The notes: generated by a model from the letters alone, not told the origin. A stretch of 64,000 bases of DNA from Anaerolineae bacterium (GCA_023382535.1 JAHDWA010000003.1:293761-357760), one strand, 5' to 3'; positions 34,001 through 43,388 are shown, numbered from the stretch's first letter. Numbers and translations are program-made.

Positions 34001-35479
34001 CTATTTCAGAGCATCAGCCGCAAAATCAGCCAGGAGGCAGTAGCGGCGATAAATCGGTTCGTACACCGCGGCCAACTCCGGGCGCGGATGCAGCGGTTGA
34101 GGCTCGGCAAAGGTGCGGTTGAGGGCCTCGTCAAAAGAGATGGCCGGGTCCAGGGCAGTGGCGCAGTAGGCGTAAATAGCGCGAGTAACCGTCTCCTGAC
34201 CGGCATAGAGCAGCACCGGGCGCTGGCAAACATCGGCGATGATTTGCGGCCAGCCAGAGATGGTAGCGCCGCCGCCGGCCAGAGCTAGTTCGTGGATAAC
34301 TGCGCCCAATTCTTCGGCAATTTCCAACAGCCGGCGGAGACTGTAAGCGACGCCCTCTAAGACAGCCCGGCCCATATGCGCCCGCTGGTGAGTCAAAGTT
34401 AACCCATAAAAGCTGCCGCGCAGCGCATCGTTCCAATAAGGACAGCGCTCGCCGGCCAGGAAGGGCAAAAAGAAAAGGCCCTCAGAGCCAGGGGAGGTCT
34501 GGGCGGCAGCATCCAGGATGGTTTGCAAGGGCGTGTCCGGATCGTAGAGCGCCTGCCAGGCCCAGGTCAGCGCCGCCCCACTGGTTGAGAGAACCCCGTT
34601 GAGCAGGCGGTAAGGTAAAAGCGGGTAGATATACAGACGCTGGCAGGAGACGTCAATGGGCTGGTCGGCGGGCAGCAGCGTTGAGAGCATGCCCGAACTG
34701 CCCAGGGAACAGGCCAGGCGGCCCAACTTGGGCGGAGCGCCGCCCAATAAGGCAATCACATCACCCGCGCCGACGATCACTTTAGTCGTGGGGGACAGCT
34801 CCAGGCTGGCGGCTACGTGGGGTAGGAGCGGGCCGGCGTCGGCCTCTGCGGGTTGGAGGGGCGGCAAAACAACGGGACTGAGATTTAGCCAATCCAGCCG
34901 TTCTGTGGCCCAGGTCCGTTGTTCCAAATCCAGCAGGGCCGCCCCGCCCGCTTCGGTCAGGTCGGTTATCATGTGGCCGGTCAGCCGGTAGCGCAGGTAA
35001 TCTTTTGGCCAGAGCAGGGTGCGGGTGCGGGCCAGCACCTCCGGCTGGCGGCGGGCCAGCCAGAGCAGTTTGGGCAGGGTGTAGGTTGAATTTAGCTGTG
35101 ACGGCGGCAGCTTCAAATGGTGCAGAAGTTCGGCTGTTTCCTCTGTAGCCCGCCGGTCCAGCCAGAGGATCGTGGGTGACAGGGGCTGGCCTGCCTCGTC
35201 GAGCAGGACGGCCGTGTGCATTTGGCCGGTTAACCCCAGCGCCTGTACGGCCTGCAAATCATAGCCTGCCGTCCGTAACTCAGCCAGAGCAGCGACGAGG
35301 GCGGACCACCACACCAGGGGGTCGGCCTCGGCCCAGCCCGGCTGCGGGATACGATAATCGTAGCGTTGGGCGGCCGTGGTCAATACCTGGCCGTCGGCGG
35401 TGTAAAGCACTGCCTTGAGCGCCGATGTGCCAACATCTATGGCTAGAGTTGAGGGGGGTATCTCACGTTTCAAAGCCAA
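34001..35479 (-). CDS. xylB: FGGY-family carbohydrate kinase, xylulokinase-like
   Basis: 492-residue sugar kinase. The N-terminal phosphate loop is LAIDVGTSALKAVLY, the substrate region GLTGQMHTAVLLDEAGQPL is typical of xylulokinases (Q-M-H), the central IVGAGDVIALLGGAP contains the catalytic Asp, and the C-terminal LALAGGGATISGWPQIIADVCQRPV is the FGGY signature region. The sugar could be xylulose or another ketose; the adjacent polyol dehydrogenase would supply it. It is 12 bp downstream of the dehydrogenase gene, same strand. Confidence 0.9.
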   Translation of the reverse strand: MALKREIPPSTLAIDVGTSALKAVLYTADGQVLTTAAQRYDYRIPQPGWAEADPLVWWSALVAALAELRTAGYDLQAVQALGLTGQMHTAVLLDEAGQPLSPTILWLDRRATEETAELLHHLKLPPSQLNSTYTLPKLLWLARRQPEVLARTRTLLWPKDYLRYRLTGHMITDLTEAGGAALLDLEQRTWATERLDWLNLSPVVLPPLQPAEADAGPLLPHVAASLELSPTTKVIVGAGDVIALLGGAPPKLGRLACSLGSSGMLSTLLPADQPIDVSCQRLYIYPLLPYRLLNGVLSTSGAALTWAWQALYDPDTPLQTILDAAAQTSPGSEGLFFLPFLAGERCPYWNDALRGSFYGLTLTHQRAHMGRAVLEGVAYSLRRLLEIAEELGAVIHELALAGGGATISGWPQIIADVCQRPVLLYAGQETVTRAIYAYCATALDPAISFDEALNRTFAEPQPLHPRPELAAVYEPIYRRYCLLADFAADALK

Positions 35480-35491
35480 GACCCGGAACTT

Positions 35492-36547
35492 TCAACTTTC
35501 GACATCTTGCGCTGCTGCGCCGTTGACTTCCATCATGATTTTCAGCCCTTCGGCGTTCTTGACCATTTCCAGGCCGCGTCCCAATTCCTCCAGGGGCAGC
35601 AAATGGCTGACCAGACTGGCCGTATCTACCTGGCCGTTTTGGATATAGTCGAGGGCACGCTGCATATTTACCGGTGCGCTGTCGGAGGAGCCGGTCAGGA
35701 TATATTCGCCATAATGGATCAGGTTAGGATCAAGACGTAGTTCATCGCGGGGATAAATTCCGGCGAAGATGTTAAGCCGCCCGCCGGGTGCCAGCATGGG
35801 CAGGGTCTGTTCGACCAGCCGGGCAGAGCCAACGGCAATAACCGCCGCATCTGCACCCCACCCGTCGGTCACTTCCTTGACAAACGCGCCCAGGTCTTTC
35901 TCCTGGGAATTGACGATCCAATCCGCGCCTAGTGCCTTGGCTTTTTCCAGGCGGGCCGGAATCAGGTCGGCGGCGATGACCCGCGCGCCGTGGAGCCGGG
36001 CGACCTGCATGTGCATCAAGCCAATCGGCCCCAATCCCACCACCAATTCGACCTCGCCGGGCTGAAGGTGGAGCATATCCTGTCCCCGGACCACACAGGC
36101 CAGCGGCTCCATAAACGCGGCCGCTTGCATGTTGGTTGCGGGTCGAAGCGGGTAGATGTTCTGCTGGGGCAGGAGGATGTAGTCGGCGTAACCGCCGCTA
36201 AACTGCTGGTAGGTCGGACGCCGGCACAGGTTGGGCCGCCCCCGGCGGCAGGCCAGGCATGTCCCGCACTTGACGATGAAATCGCCGGCTACCGGCTGGC
36301 CGGCGGTCAAATGTTTGACTTTTGAGCCAAAGGCGACGACATAGCCGGAGCTTTCGTGGCCCAGCACGCGGGGAAAAGCGACCGACGAGGATTTACCGGA
36401 AAAAGCGCGCACATCCCAGGGGCAAATGCCGGTATAGGCAACTTTCACCAGGACCTCGTTGTCGCCGACCTCAAAGATGGGCCGTTGGCGGATTTCCAAC
36501 TGGCCCGGTTTTTCGCACCACATCTGGCGCATGGTTTGGGTAGTCAT
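35492..36547 (-). CDS. Zinc-dependent medium-chain dehydrogenase (sorbitol/polyol dehydrogenase-like)
   Basis: Oxidises a polyol or secondary alcohol with NAD(P). It has the catalytic-zinc Cys in GICPWDVRAF, GHESSGYVVAFGSKV, the structural-zinc cysteines CGTCLACRRGRPNLC, and the nucleotide-binding VELVVGLGPIGLMHMQVARLHGA. I take the ATG at 36547 with AAAGG before it; a GTG at 36565 would add six residues. Its place between the sugar permeases and a ketose kinase suggests polyol-to-ketose conversion. Confidence 0.91.
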   Translation of the reverse strand: MTTQTMRQMWCEKPGQLEIRQRPIFEVGDNEVLVKVAYTGICPWDVRAFSGKSSSVAFPRVLGHESSGYVVAFGSKVKHLTAGQPVAGDFIVKCGTCLACRRGRPNLCRRPTYQQFSGGYADYILLPQQNIYPLRPATNMQAAAFMEPLACVVRGQDMLHLQPGEVELVVGLGPIGLMHMQVARLHGARVIAADLIPARLEKAKALGADWIVNSQEKDLGAFVKEVTDGWGADAAVIAVGSARLVEQTLPMLAPGGRLNIFAGIYPRDELRLDPNLIHYGEYILTGSSDSAPVNMQRALDYIQNGQVDTASLVSHLLPLEELGRGLEMVKNAEGLKIMMEVNGAAAQDVES

Positions 36548-36573
36548 TAGCGTAACCTTTTCCACTTTTTTAG

Positions 36574-36620
36574 AGCAAACTGTTAGTTTGCTAATTAGGA
36601 CAAGCTAACAGCTTGTCCTA
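36574..36620. repeat. Pair of perfect hairpins
   Basis: AGCAAACT-GTT-AGTTTGCT (36574-36592) and TAGGACAAGCT-AAC-AGCTTGTCCTA (36596-36620), 8- and 11-bp perfect stems. They occupy the whole gap between permease and dehydrogenase genes of the operon and could process or stabilise the mRNA. Confidence 0.8.
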
Positions 36621-36626
36621 CAAATT

Positions 36627-37454
36627 TTATCCTTTCGCTGCGCCCATGGTCAGGCCTTGCACAAAGTAGCGATTCAGGAACAGAGAGATAAACATGGCCG
36701 GGATCATGGCGAAAATGCACATAACCGCCATGCGGCCCCAACTGATCTCGACGGCGCTGAAGGTGGCCAGAATACCGAGGGGCATCGTTTTGGTGGCCGG
36801 GGAGGTCAGCATGAGCGCGAACAGAAAATCATTCCAGGAGAAGATAATGCAGTACAGCGCTGAAGCGACTATACCTGGAATCGACAGGGGCAGGGCAATT
36901 CTGAAAAAAGCCTGGAGGTGAGAGGCCCCGTCTACCAGGGCGGCCTCTTCCATCTCCTGGGGCACATCTTTGAAGTAGCTGCGCATCATCCAAACGACAA
37001 AGGAGGCGTCGAAGGCGGTGTCGAGCAGGATGACGGCGGCATAAGTGCCCAACAGCCGCAGGTCGCGCATAAGCAGGTAGAAGGGAATGAGCATGGCGAT
37101 CGGCGGGATCATCAACAGCAGTAAAAAGAAATAGGATGAGCTATTGATCAGCCGGGATTTGCTGCGGGCAATGGCATAGCCCGCCGGCACACCCAGCAGC
37201 AGCGACAGCAGAGTAGCCCCGGCCGAAATAATGATGCTGTTGGTCAAGAAGAGGGTAATCTGCGAGTTTTGCCAGACTTCTTGGAAGTTCTTGAGAGTGT
37301 ATTCAAAAATAAACCACTTGGGCGGAATAGCAAATGCCTCCCGGCCAAACTTAAAGGCGGTGGTGAACAACCAAAACAGGGGCAGCATAAAAAAGAGGAT
37401 CACCAGGATAATAGCGATGTTTTGAACTGTTTTTTCAAAAGTGTTTGTTTTCAT
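36627..37454 (-). CDS. Carbohydrate ABC transporter permease (MalG type)
   Basis: 275-residue inner-membrane permease with six predicted helices. The EAA loop is EEAALVDGASHLQAFFRIALPLSIPGI, the site that contacts the ATPase. The C-terminal RYFVQGLTMGAAKG is typical of MalG-type subunits. It lies 14 bp downstream of the MalF-type gene. No ATPase gene is in the operon; sugar importers of this family often share one encoded elsewhere. Confidence 0.94.
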   Translation of the reverse strand: MKTNTFEKTVQNIAIILVILFFMLPLFWLFTTAFKFGREAFAIPPKWFIFEYTLKNFQEVWQNSQITLFLTNSIIISAGATLLSLLLGVPAGYAIARSKSRLINSSSYFFLLLLMIPPIAMLIPFYLLMRDLRLLGTYAAVILLDTAFDASFVVWMMRSYFKDVPQEMEEAALVDGASHLQAFFRIALPLSIPGIVASALYCIIFSWNDFLFALMLTSPATKTMPLGILATFSAVEISWGRMAVMCIFAMIPAMFISLFLNRYFVQGLTMGAAKG

Positions 37455-37468
37455 CTTTACCCGGCCCC

Positions 37469-38431
37469 CTAGAGCCTCTGCCGTTCCAAGACTCTGATAT
37501 AGAAAATGGATAAAACAGCCACTACCACCAGCAGAATATTGGCCAAAGCAGCCGCGTAACCCATATCAAAAAAAGTCATGCCCACCGTGTAGATGTGAAA
37601 ATTCAGGACAGTAGTGGCGCTGCCTGGTCCCCCAGCCGTGGTGGCATAGATAATGTCAAAAACTTTGAATGATTGCATGGTCCGCAGCAGCAGGCCAACC
37701 AGCAGCGTCGGTTTGAGCAAAGGCAGGGTGATAAACCAAAAGCTTTGCCAGCGGCTGGCCCCATCCACCAGGGCGGCCTCGTAGGGTTCGCGGGGCAGGC
37801 TTTTGAGACCGGCCAGGAAGATAACCATCAAGAGAGGACTCCACTGCCACAGATCAACCAGGATGACGGCCGGCATGGCCCAGGCGCTTTCGCCCAGCGG
37901 CCCCCGGCCCATGTTCACCCCCAAGAGCTTGAAGTAGTAGGGAATAACCCCAAAATCAACGTTATACAGCGATTTCCAGACCAACCCGACCACCAGGGGT
38001 GGAATAGCCATCGGCAAGAGCAGAAACGAGCGGACAAGTTGCATCAGCCGGGTTTCGGCGGAGAGGAGCAGGGCCAGAGCCAGGCCCATCACAATTTCGC
38101 TGGTGACGGTGCCGACCACAAAAATCAGCGTTGCGTTCAACGCCCCGGTAACCTGTTTATCCTGAAAGGCATTGAGGTAGTTATCAAACCAGAGAAAGGT
38201 TTTGACCTGGTTGGGATCGGTTAGGCGATACTTAAAAAAGCTGATAAAAAAAGAAAAAGCCAGGGGATATATCGAGACAGCCAAGACAAACAGCAGCAGC
38301 GGCGCCAACAGCAGCAGATAATGATATTCAACCGGGACGTAGCGCCGCCAGCCGAATAGCGAGGATGTTTTTGTCCTGACAACTTTTGGGCTTTCGGATA
38401 GTGAAGTCACTCTAAAATCCTTAGGGAGCAT
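37469..38431 (-). CDS. Carbohydrate ABC transporter permease (MalF type)
   Basis: 320-residue permease with an N-terminal helix (YHYLLLLAPLLLFVLAVSIYPLAFSFFISF) and the EAA loop YEAALVDGASRWQSFWFITLPLLKPTLLV. The ATG at 38431 abuts a 14-bp hairpin and has no Shine-Dalgarno. A GTG seven codons later (38410) has AAGGA eight bases before it and may be the real start. Confidence 0.92.
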   Translation of the reverse strand: MLPKDFRVTSLSESPKVVRTKTSSLFGWRRYVPVEYHYLLLLAPLLLFVLAVSIYPLAFSFFISFFKYRLTDPNQVKTFLWFDNYLNAFQDKQVTGALNATLIFVVGTVTSEIVMGLALALLLSAETRLMQLVRSFLLLPMAIPPLVVGLVWKSLYNVDFGVIPYYFKLLGVNMGRGPLGESAWAMPAVILVDLWQWSPLLMVIFLAGLKSLPREPYEAALVDGASRWQSFWFITLPLLKPTLLVGLLLRTMQSFKVFDIIYATTAGGPGSATTVLNFHIYTVGMTFFDMGYAAALANILLVVVAVLSIFYIRVLERQRL

Positions 38432-38502
38432 CTCTTGTGCCCAAAATCAGTTTGGGCACAAGAGGGAGGAAGACCCTAAAGGACTTGCCGACCTTTAGGG
38501 TC
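38432..38502. repeat. Two intra-operon hairpins between binding protein and permease
   Basis: CTCTTGTGCCCAAA (38432-38445) with TTTGGGCACAAGAG (38451-38464), 14 bp perfect, and GACCCTAAAGG (38472-38482) with CCTTTAGGGTC (38492-38502), 11 bp. There is no T-run on the minus strand after them. They may give the differential expression usual for binding-protein genes. Confidence 0.75.
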
Positions 38503-38515
38503 TTTAAATTGGAAC

Positions 38516-39904
38516 TCACTTCATATTCGCTTCAACTTGAGCCTGGGCTTGGTCCAAAGCTTCCTGGGCCGACATCTCACCTACCAGGTAGCCATTGACC
38601 GCCGTGCCCAATGCGTCCTGAATGATGCTGTACTGCGGAATGCGCGGGCGGTAGTCGCCGTCGCCTTTTTCAAATGATTCTAGCAGGAGGGGGAACCAGG
38701 GATACTCTTTGTTCAGTTCGGGGTCGGTCAGGGTGCTGCGGCGGATCGGCGCACCGTCGTTGCGAATCCATTCCTTTTGGATTTCGGGGCTGGACAGCCA
38801 CTTGATGAACTCCCAGGCCGCTTCCTGTTCCTGCTCGGTCGAGTCGGCGTTGATGCCGATACCCCACCCGCCAAAGCCGTACTTCGGTTCGACACCCTCG
38901 CCGACGGGGGCCAGGGTAATATCAACTTTGCCCACAATCGAGGAGATTTCCGGGTTTTCGTAACCGGCGCGGGCAATGCTCCAGCCTTCCATCATGGCTA
39001 CCTTGCCGGAACGAAACGCGGTTTCGCGCTGATCCCACCAGTAGTCGGTTGAACCGGGGGGGGCATACTTAAAGAGCGAGCCAAAGTGCTCCAGAATTTT
39101 TACATGCTCCGGAGTATTGAGTTTTGGTTTGCCATCTTTATCCAGGATAGAGCCGCCAAACTGCTGCACCCAGGCCATATAATCCTGGGCTACCGCCGAG
39201 CCTTTGGCGCCTAACAGGGCGACGCCGTAAAAATCCTGATCGGCCTTGGTCAGCTTCTCCGCCACAACCAGCAGTTCCTCCTGGGTCTTGGGCGGCTCGA
39301 TCCCAGCCTCGGCCAGCACATCTTTGCGATAGTTGAGGACGTTAGCATAGCCGGCCAGGGGATAAGCCCAATGCTTGCCTTCATATTCGCCCAGGGTCCA
39401 GGACACCGGCATGATGTCGTCGAGCTGCAACTGATCTTTGTCGCGCTCCATAAAGTCATCCAGGGGCAGGGTGTACTTGTTGGCGGCATATTCCCCACTC
39501 CAGACGATGTCAACGGTCATCAGGTCATAGTTGGCGGTATGACCAACAAAATCAGCCGTCAGTTTTTGGTACAGGTCAACGTAGCCCAACTCATCCATGG
39601 TGATTTTGATGCCGGTCTCTTCTTCAAATTTGGGGATGAGGGCCCGGAAGGCCGCCACGTATTGGTCGGTCATGGAGGCCAGAACCAACTGTGTACCGGC
39701 AAAAGGTTTGTCGCCGGCGGGGGCTGCGGCGGCTTCTTCGGTGGCCGCAGGGGCGGCGGGTTCTGCTGTCGCTGCTTTTTCCTCGGTAGCGGCAGGCTGG
39801 GGAGCAGCCGGAGCCGTAGTCGGAGCAGCGCCGCATTGGGCGGCCATAAGGGCCAGGAGTACCAACACTACTACCAACGCAAAATAGAATCTTCTGGGTT
39901 GCAC
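38516..39904 (-). CDS. Extracellular sugar-binding lipoprotein (family 1)
   Basis: 462 residues. N-terminal hydrophobic segment and lipobox-like LMAAQC (Gln before Cys is atypical), then a long Ala/Pro/Thr/Glu-rich linker to about residue 65. The body is a periplasmic-binding-protein fold: FEEETGIKITMDELGYVDLYQKLTADF, YDLMTVDIVW, WAYPLAGYANVLNYRKDVL, KVAMMEGWS, GFGGWGIGINADS, EAAWEFIKWLSSPEIQKEW. It delivers the substrate to the two downstream permeases. The sugar is unknown. It is the first structural gene after the regulator. Confidence 0.93.
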   Translation of the reverse strand: MQPRRFYFALVVVLVLLALMAAQCGAAPTTAPAAPQPAATEEKAATAEPAAPAATEEAAAAPAGDKPFAGTQLVLASMTDQYVAAFRALIPKFEEETGIKITMDELGYVDLYQKLTADFVGHTANYDLMTVDIVWSGEYAANKYTLPLDDFMERDKDQLQLDDIMPVSWTLGEYEGKHWAYPLAGYANVLNYRKDVLAEAGIEPPKTQEELLVVAEKLTKADQDFYGVALLGAKGSAVAQDYMAWVQQFGGSILDKDGKPKLNTPEHVKILEHFGSLFKYAPPGSTDYWWDQRETAFRSGKVAMMEGWSIARAGYENPEISSIVGKVDITLAPVGEGVEPKYGFGGWGIGINADSTEQEQEAAWEFIKWLSSPEIQKEWIRNDGAPIRRSTLTDPELNKEYPWFPLLLESFEKGDGDYRPRIPQYSIIQDALGTAVNGYLVGEMSAQEALDQAQAQVEANMK

Positions 39905-40106
39905 AGTCTTTCCTCCTTCTGAGGCTTAAAAATAAATCTTTGACGAGGTGCCTATCCAGGCATCCACAGAGTGGAAACTCCGGCCCACCTGAGTAGGCAG
40001 ACCAAAGGTAACACCCCCTATTTCTGGATAGACTCTGAATCGGTTGTAGAGATGTAGTTTTGTATCTTTGCCTCCTTTTTGAGCGGTCAGGCTCAGCTAA
40101 AAACAG

Positions 40107-40859
40107 TTAACGTGTGAGATGAACGGAATACTTATAGCGGTCACCCCGGTTGAACATACGGTGATACTCGATAGGGGTCGCCGTATCGGTGTAAACCGTT
40201 CCTTCGATGAGGAGCAAGGGCGTGCCTACTCCGATGTGAAGCAATTCAGCATGCCTGGCTTCGGCTGAGACCGCCTGGATAGTTTCAGCGGCCCGGGCCA
40301 GCACGATGCCTTTTTTCTCCAAAATTGACCAGAGGGACCCTTCGCGCTCCAGTTCAGCAGGAGTCAGATATGATTCGGGCGGCAAGTTCAGGTAAACTTC
40401 CGAGACACCCAGGGGTTCGTCGTCAACCAGCCGCAGGCGCTCAACCATCCAGATCCACTGGCCTTTTTCGACCTTCAAAGCGACGGCCACGTCATTGCTG
40501 GCTTTTTCATGCCGCAAGGCCAGCAAGCGTGAACCGGGCCGGTAGCCTTCCTCGGCGGTGGCAGTTGAAAAACTCTTTAGCCGGTTCATGGGGCGTTCGA
40601 TCTTGGGCCAGCCGACGAAGGTGCCCTTGCCCTGCCGGGTAACCAGATGCCCCTCACGCGCCAATTCATCTATCGCCCGGCGCACTGTAATCCGGCTTAC
40701 TCGAAACCTTCGTCCCAGTTCCTGTTCGCTGGGAATGGCATCTCCCACCACCAGCGCGTGGTTTTGAATTAAAGCGAGTAACGCCTCTTTAAGTTGAGAG
40801 TAAAGAGGGACAGGCAAAGTTCGATCTATGGGTCCTGGCTGGTGTAGATCGGCCATCAT
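40107..40859 (-). CDS. GntR/HutC-family transcriptional regulator
   Basis: 250 residues. N-terminal winged helix (~15-85: VPLYSQLKEALLALIQ ... IPSEQELGRRFRVSRITVRRAIDELAREGHLVTRQGKGTFV), C-terminal UTRA ligand domain (~100-245) of the kind that binds sugars or sugar phosphates. It heads the sugar operon on the same strand and is the likely local repressor. A palindrome lies 23 bp upstream of its start. Confidence 0.94.
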   Translation of the reverse strand: MMADLHQPGPIDRTLPVPLYSQLKEALLALIQNHALVVGDAIPSEQELGRRFRVSRITVRRAIDELAREGHLVTRQGKGTFVGWPKIERPMNRLKSFSTATAEEGYRPGSRLLALRHEKASNDVAVALKVEKGQWIWMVERLRLVDDEPLGVSEVYLNLPPESYLTPAELEREGSLWSILEKKGIVLARAAETIQAVSAEARHAELLHIGVGTPLLLIEGTVYTDTATPIEYHRMFNRGDRYKYSVHLTR

Positions 40860-40881
40860 GGAGGGCTGTTGCTGTGATTAT

Positions 40882-40893
40882 TTGTTATAACAA
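40882..40893. promoter_or_regulatory. Candidate GntR operator
   Basis: TTGTTATAACAA, a 12-bp perfect palindrome upstream of the regulator start, in an AT-rich stretch that continues to 40915. GntR/HutC operators are short palindromes of this kind, so autoregulation is plausible. Confidence 0.5.
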
Positions 40894-41070
40894 TTAATTC
40901 AAAATGTTATTACAAGTGCCCCCATATTAACATGGAGATTCCAACTTGTCAAAATCTTGCCGGCCTTCCCCTCGGCCAGAGACTGTTTCTTGTTTTCAAC
41001 GCGCTTCGAGTGTAATATCGCCCGTGTGCTTACTCAAATTTTCACGGTTAGCAAAAGGAGATAGAGATCC

Positions 41071-41763
41071 ATGCCACAAACATCCCTGCCGCCGGTCCTG
41101 CCCGCCGAGGTTCTCGCCCGGCGTGAACAGTTGTCGCTCAAACCTGCGCCGGTAACACTGACCGGGCGCTTTGTCCGCCTGGAACCGCTCATCGTCGAGC
41201 GCGATGCGCCGCCTCTTTTTGAATTTTCCAACGGCAGCCCCATCACTTTGGGGGAGCGCTCGATTGAGGCTTATGACGCTGACAGCCTGATCTGGCGCTA
41301 TATGTTTAACGGCCCGTTTGCCAGTCTGGCCGATTTCAGCGCCAGCTTGGAGGAACAGGTGAATGCTGCCAACGGCCTGTGTTTATGCGTCTTCGACCTG
41401 GCTACGGGCCGGCAGGTCGGCGTGGCCAATTACATGAATAACGTCCCGGCCCATCTGAAGATTGAACTGGGTAGTATCTGGTACAGCCCCGTCGCCCAGC
41501 GCAGCAGCGCCAACACCGAGGCGACTTACCTGATGCTGAAACACGCCTTTGAGCTGGGCTATCGCCGCCTGGAGTGGAAGTGTCACTCTCACAACGAGCG
41601 GTCCCGCCGGGCTGCGCTGCGCATGGGCTTTACGTTTGAAGGAATTCAGGACAGCCACCTCATCGTTAAGGGACGCAACCGCGACACAGCCTGGTATCGG
41701 ATTTTAGATACGGAATGGCCGGAGGTACAGAGCCACCTGGAACGGCTTCTAGGTGGGGCGTAG
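41071..41763 (+). CDS. GNAT acetyltransferase, RimJ/RimL-like
   Basis: 230 residues. VTLTGRFVRLEPLIVERDAPPLFEF is the usual start of this family. The core shows VGVANYMNNVPAHLKIELGSIWYSP and EATYLMLKHAFELGYRRLEWKCHSHNERSRRAALRMGF. Substrate unknown; family members acetylate N-termini or small amines. AAAGGAG precedes the ATG. Confidence 0.9.
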   Translation: MPQTSLPPVLPAEVLARREQLSLKPAPVTLTGRFVRLEPLIVERDAPPLFEFSNGSPITLGERSIEAYDADSLIWRYMFNGPFASLADFSASLEEQVNAANGLCLCVFDLATGRQVGVANYMNNVPAHLKIELGSIWYSPVAQRSSANTEATYLMLKHAFELGYRRLEWKCHSHNERSRRAALRMGFTFEGIQDSHLIVKGRNRDTAWYRILDTEWPEVQSHLERLLGGA

Positions 41764-41809
41764 AGCTTAGAGCCTTCCGCCTGGTCAGATCAGAACCAAA
41801 GTCAGTGTT

Positions 41810-41839
41810 TTGTGATAACTTTCACCCTTATGGTACAAT
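41810..41839 (+). promoter_or_regulatory. Promoter of the DUF2085-RR-HK operon
   Basis: TTGTGA (41810-41815), 18-nt spacer, TACAAT (41834-41839). It lies inside the open frame upstream of the DUF2085 ATG at 41863, which argues against earlier in-frame starts. Confidence 0.55.
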
Positions 41840-41862
41840 ACGATCGGCGCGTGGCAGAATCA

Positions 41863-42681
41863 ATGTCAAATTCTAACATCCCCCGACCTCGTTTGACCCG
41901 ATACCAGCCGTTGATGCTGGCCGTATCGGCCCTGGTTATCGCTGTTTTTCTCTTTTCGCCGCCGGTGACTCTGCTTGATAAAACGCATGCGATCGGTTAT
42001 GCTATCTGCCATCAAATTCCAGCTCGCTCGTTTCAGTTAGACGGCCACCGCCTGCCCTTGTGCGCTCGCTGTACCGGCATTTACCTGGGAGCGCTCCTGG
42101 GTCTCATGGGCATGAGCCTGATGAAGCGGTATCACTCGGTTGAATTACCTCCAACCGGGGTGTTAGTAACTTTGATGGCCTTCATTGGGCTGATGGGCAT
42201 TGATGGCGTCAATTCCTATCTTTCATTTTTTCCCAAGATGCCGCACCTCTACGAGCCGCAAAACTGGCTGCGTTTAACCACCGGCATACTGCACGGCCTG
42301 GCGATGAGCGCCCTGGTGTATCCGGTCTTGAACGGCGCTTTGTGGCATGCCAATATCGCTAAGAATGAGCCGGTCATCAAAAACTTTAAAGAGTTGCTGT
42401 TTTTTCTCACCGGAGCAGCCGCCATCATCCTTATTGTGCTCTGGCAGCAGCCATTTTTGCTCTATCCTCTAGCTTTCCTGAGTACGCTTGGCGTGGTGCT
42501 GATGTTGGGCATTGTCGGAACGATGCTGGCGGTGATTCTGACTCGCCGCGAAGGAGTTGCACGGACCTGGTCGGATTTAACCTTACCCGGCGTAATGGGT
42601 TTAGCCAGTGCTTTCTTAATCATCGAAGCTATGGGCGGCCTGCGTGCCATCCTGGTTCAAGCAGCCGGAGTGCCGTTTTAA
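41863..42681 (+). CDS. DUF2085 membrane protein
   Basis: Polytopic membrane protein of unknown function. The family motif is AIGYAICHQIPARSFQLDGHRLPLCARCTGIYLGALLG, with conserved Cys, His and the CxRC pair. About seven hydrophobic segments follow. I take the ATG at 41863 (272 aa) because an in-frame GTG at 41812 lies over the promoter. It ends 17 bp before the response regulator gene, so the three genes are probably one operon. The Cys/His cluster could bind a metal (inference). Confidence 0.85.
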   Translation: MSNSNIPRPRLTRYQPLMLAVSALVIAVFLFSPPVTLLDKTHAIGYAICHQIPARSFQLDGHRLPLCARCTGIYLGALLGLMGMSLMKRYHSVELPPTGVLVTLMAFIGLMGIDGVNSYLSFFPKMPHLYEPQNWLRLTTGILHGLAMSALVYPVLNGALWHANIAKNEPVIKNFKELLFFLTGAAAIILIVLWQQPFLLYPLAFLSTLGVVLMLGIVGTMLAVILTRREGVARTWSDLTLPGVMGLASAFLIIEAMGGLRAILVQAAGVPF

Positions 42682-42698
42682 AGTTAGGATAAAAATCA

Positions 42699-43388
42699 AT
42701 GGCTGCCAACACTATTCTCGTCGTCGAGGATGAGCTGAGCATTCAGAAGGTAATTCGCACCTACCTGGAGAGTGAAAACTTCCGGGTAGTTTGTGTGGAT
42801 AACGGCCCCGAGGCATTAACCCTGGCCCAGGAGCTTAAGCCGGATTTGATTATCCTGGATTTGATGTTGCCCGGCATGGACGGTATGGAAATTGCCGCCC
42901 GGCTGCGGCAGGCGTCGGATGTTTACATCCTGATCCTGACTGCCCGGACCGAAGAAGCAGATCGGGTGGCCGGGCTGCGGCTGGGGGCCGACGATTACCT
43001 GACCAAACCATTTAGCCCGCGCGAACTTGTGGCGCGAGTCCAGGCGATTTTGCGCCGGCGCCGGAGCAGCGAGTCAGCCGCGAATACGCTTCGTTTTGAG
43101 CATCTAACTATTGACCCGGACCGCCACGAGGTCTGGACGCCGGAGCAGGCCCTTGAGCTGACGACGACCGAGTTTAAAGTTCTGCTTGAACTGGCGCGTC
43201 ACGCAGGCCGCGTCCTCACCCGCGAACAGTTAATTGACCGGGTCTGGGGAATGGACTTCTACGGCACCGACCGGGTGGTAGATGTGTATGTGGGCCAGGT
43301 GCGCCGCAAGCTGGAGCAAGCCACCGGCGAGAGCCTGATTCTGTCTGTGCGCGGGGTCGGCTACAAATTTGTGGCTACCCGGCGATGA
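42699..43388 (+). CDS. OmpR/PhoB-family response regulator
   Basis: 229 residues. Receiver domain with acidic pair VVEDELS, phospho-Asp in LIILDLMLPGMDGME, Thr in ILILTARTEE, Lys in DDYLTKPFSPREL, then a winged-helix DNA-binding domain (~130-228) with LTTTEFKVLLELARHAGRVLTREQLIDRVWG and VDVYVGQVRRKLE ... SVRGVGYKF. PhoB-type regulators bind direct repeats on an 11-bp pitch, exactly the pattern found upstream of three sulfur operons starting 1.2 kb downstream. Overlaps the kinase gene by ATGA. Confidence 0.95.
   Translation: MAANTILVVEDELSIQKVIRTYLESENFRVVCVDNGPEALTLAQELKPDLIILDLMLPGMDGMEIAARLRQASDVYILILTARTEEADRVAGLRLGADDYLTKPFSPRELVARVQAILRRRRSSESAANTLRFEHLTIDPDRHEVWTPEQALELTTTEFKVLLELARHAGRVLTREQLIDRVWGMDFYGTDRVVDVYVGQVRRKLEQATGESLILSVRGVGYKFVATRR

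Noticed and set aside
38472..38502. Rho-independent terminator after the sugar-binding protein
   Set aside because: On the minus strand the stem is followed by a C-rich stretch, not a T-run; a stabilising hairpin is likelier.
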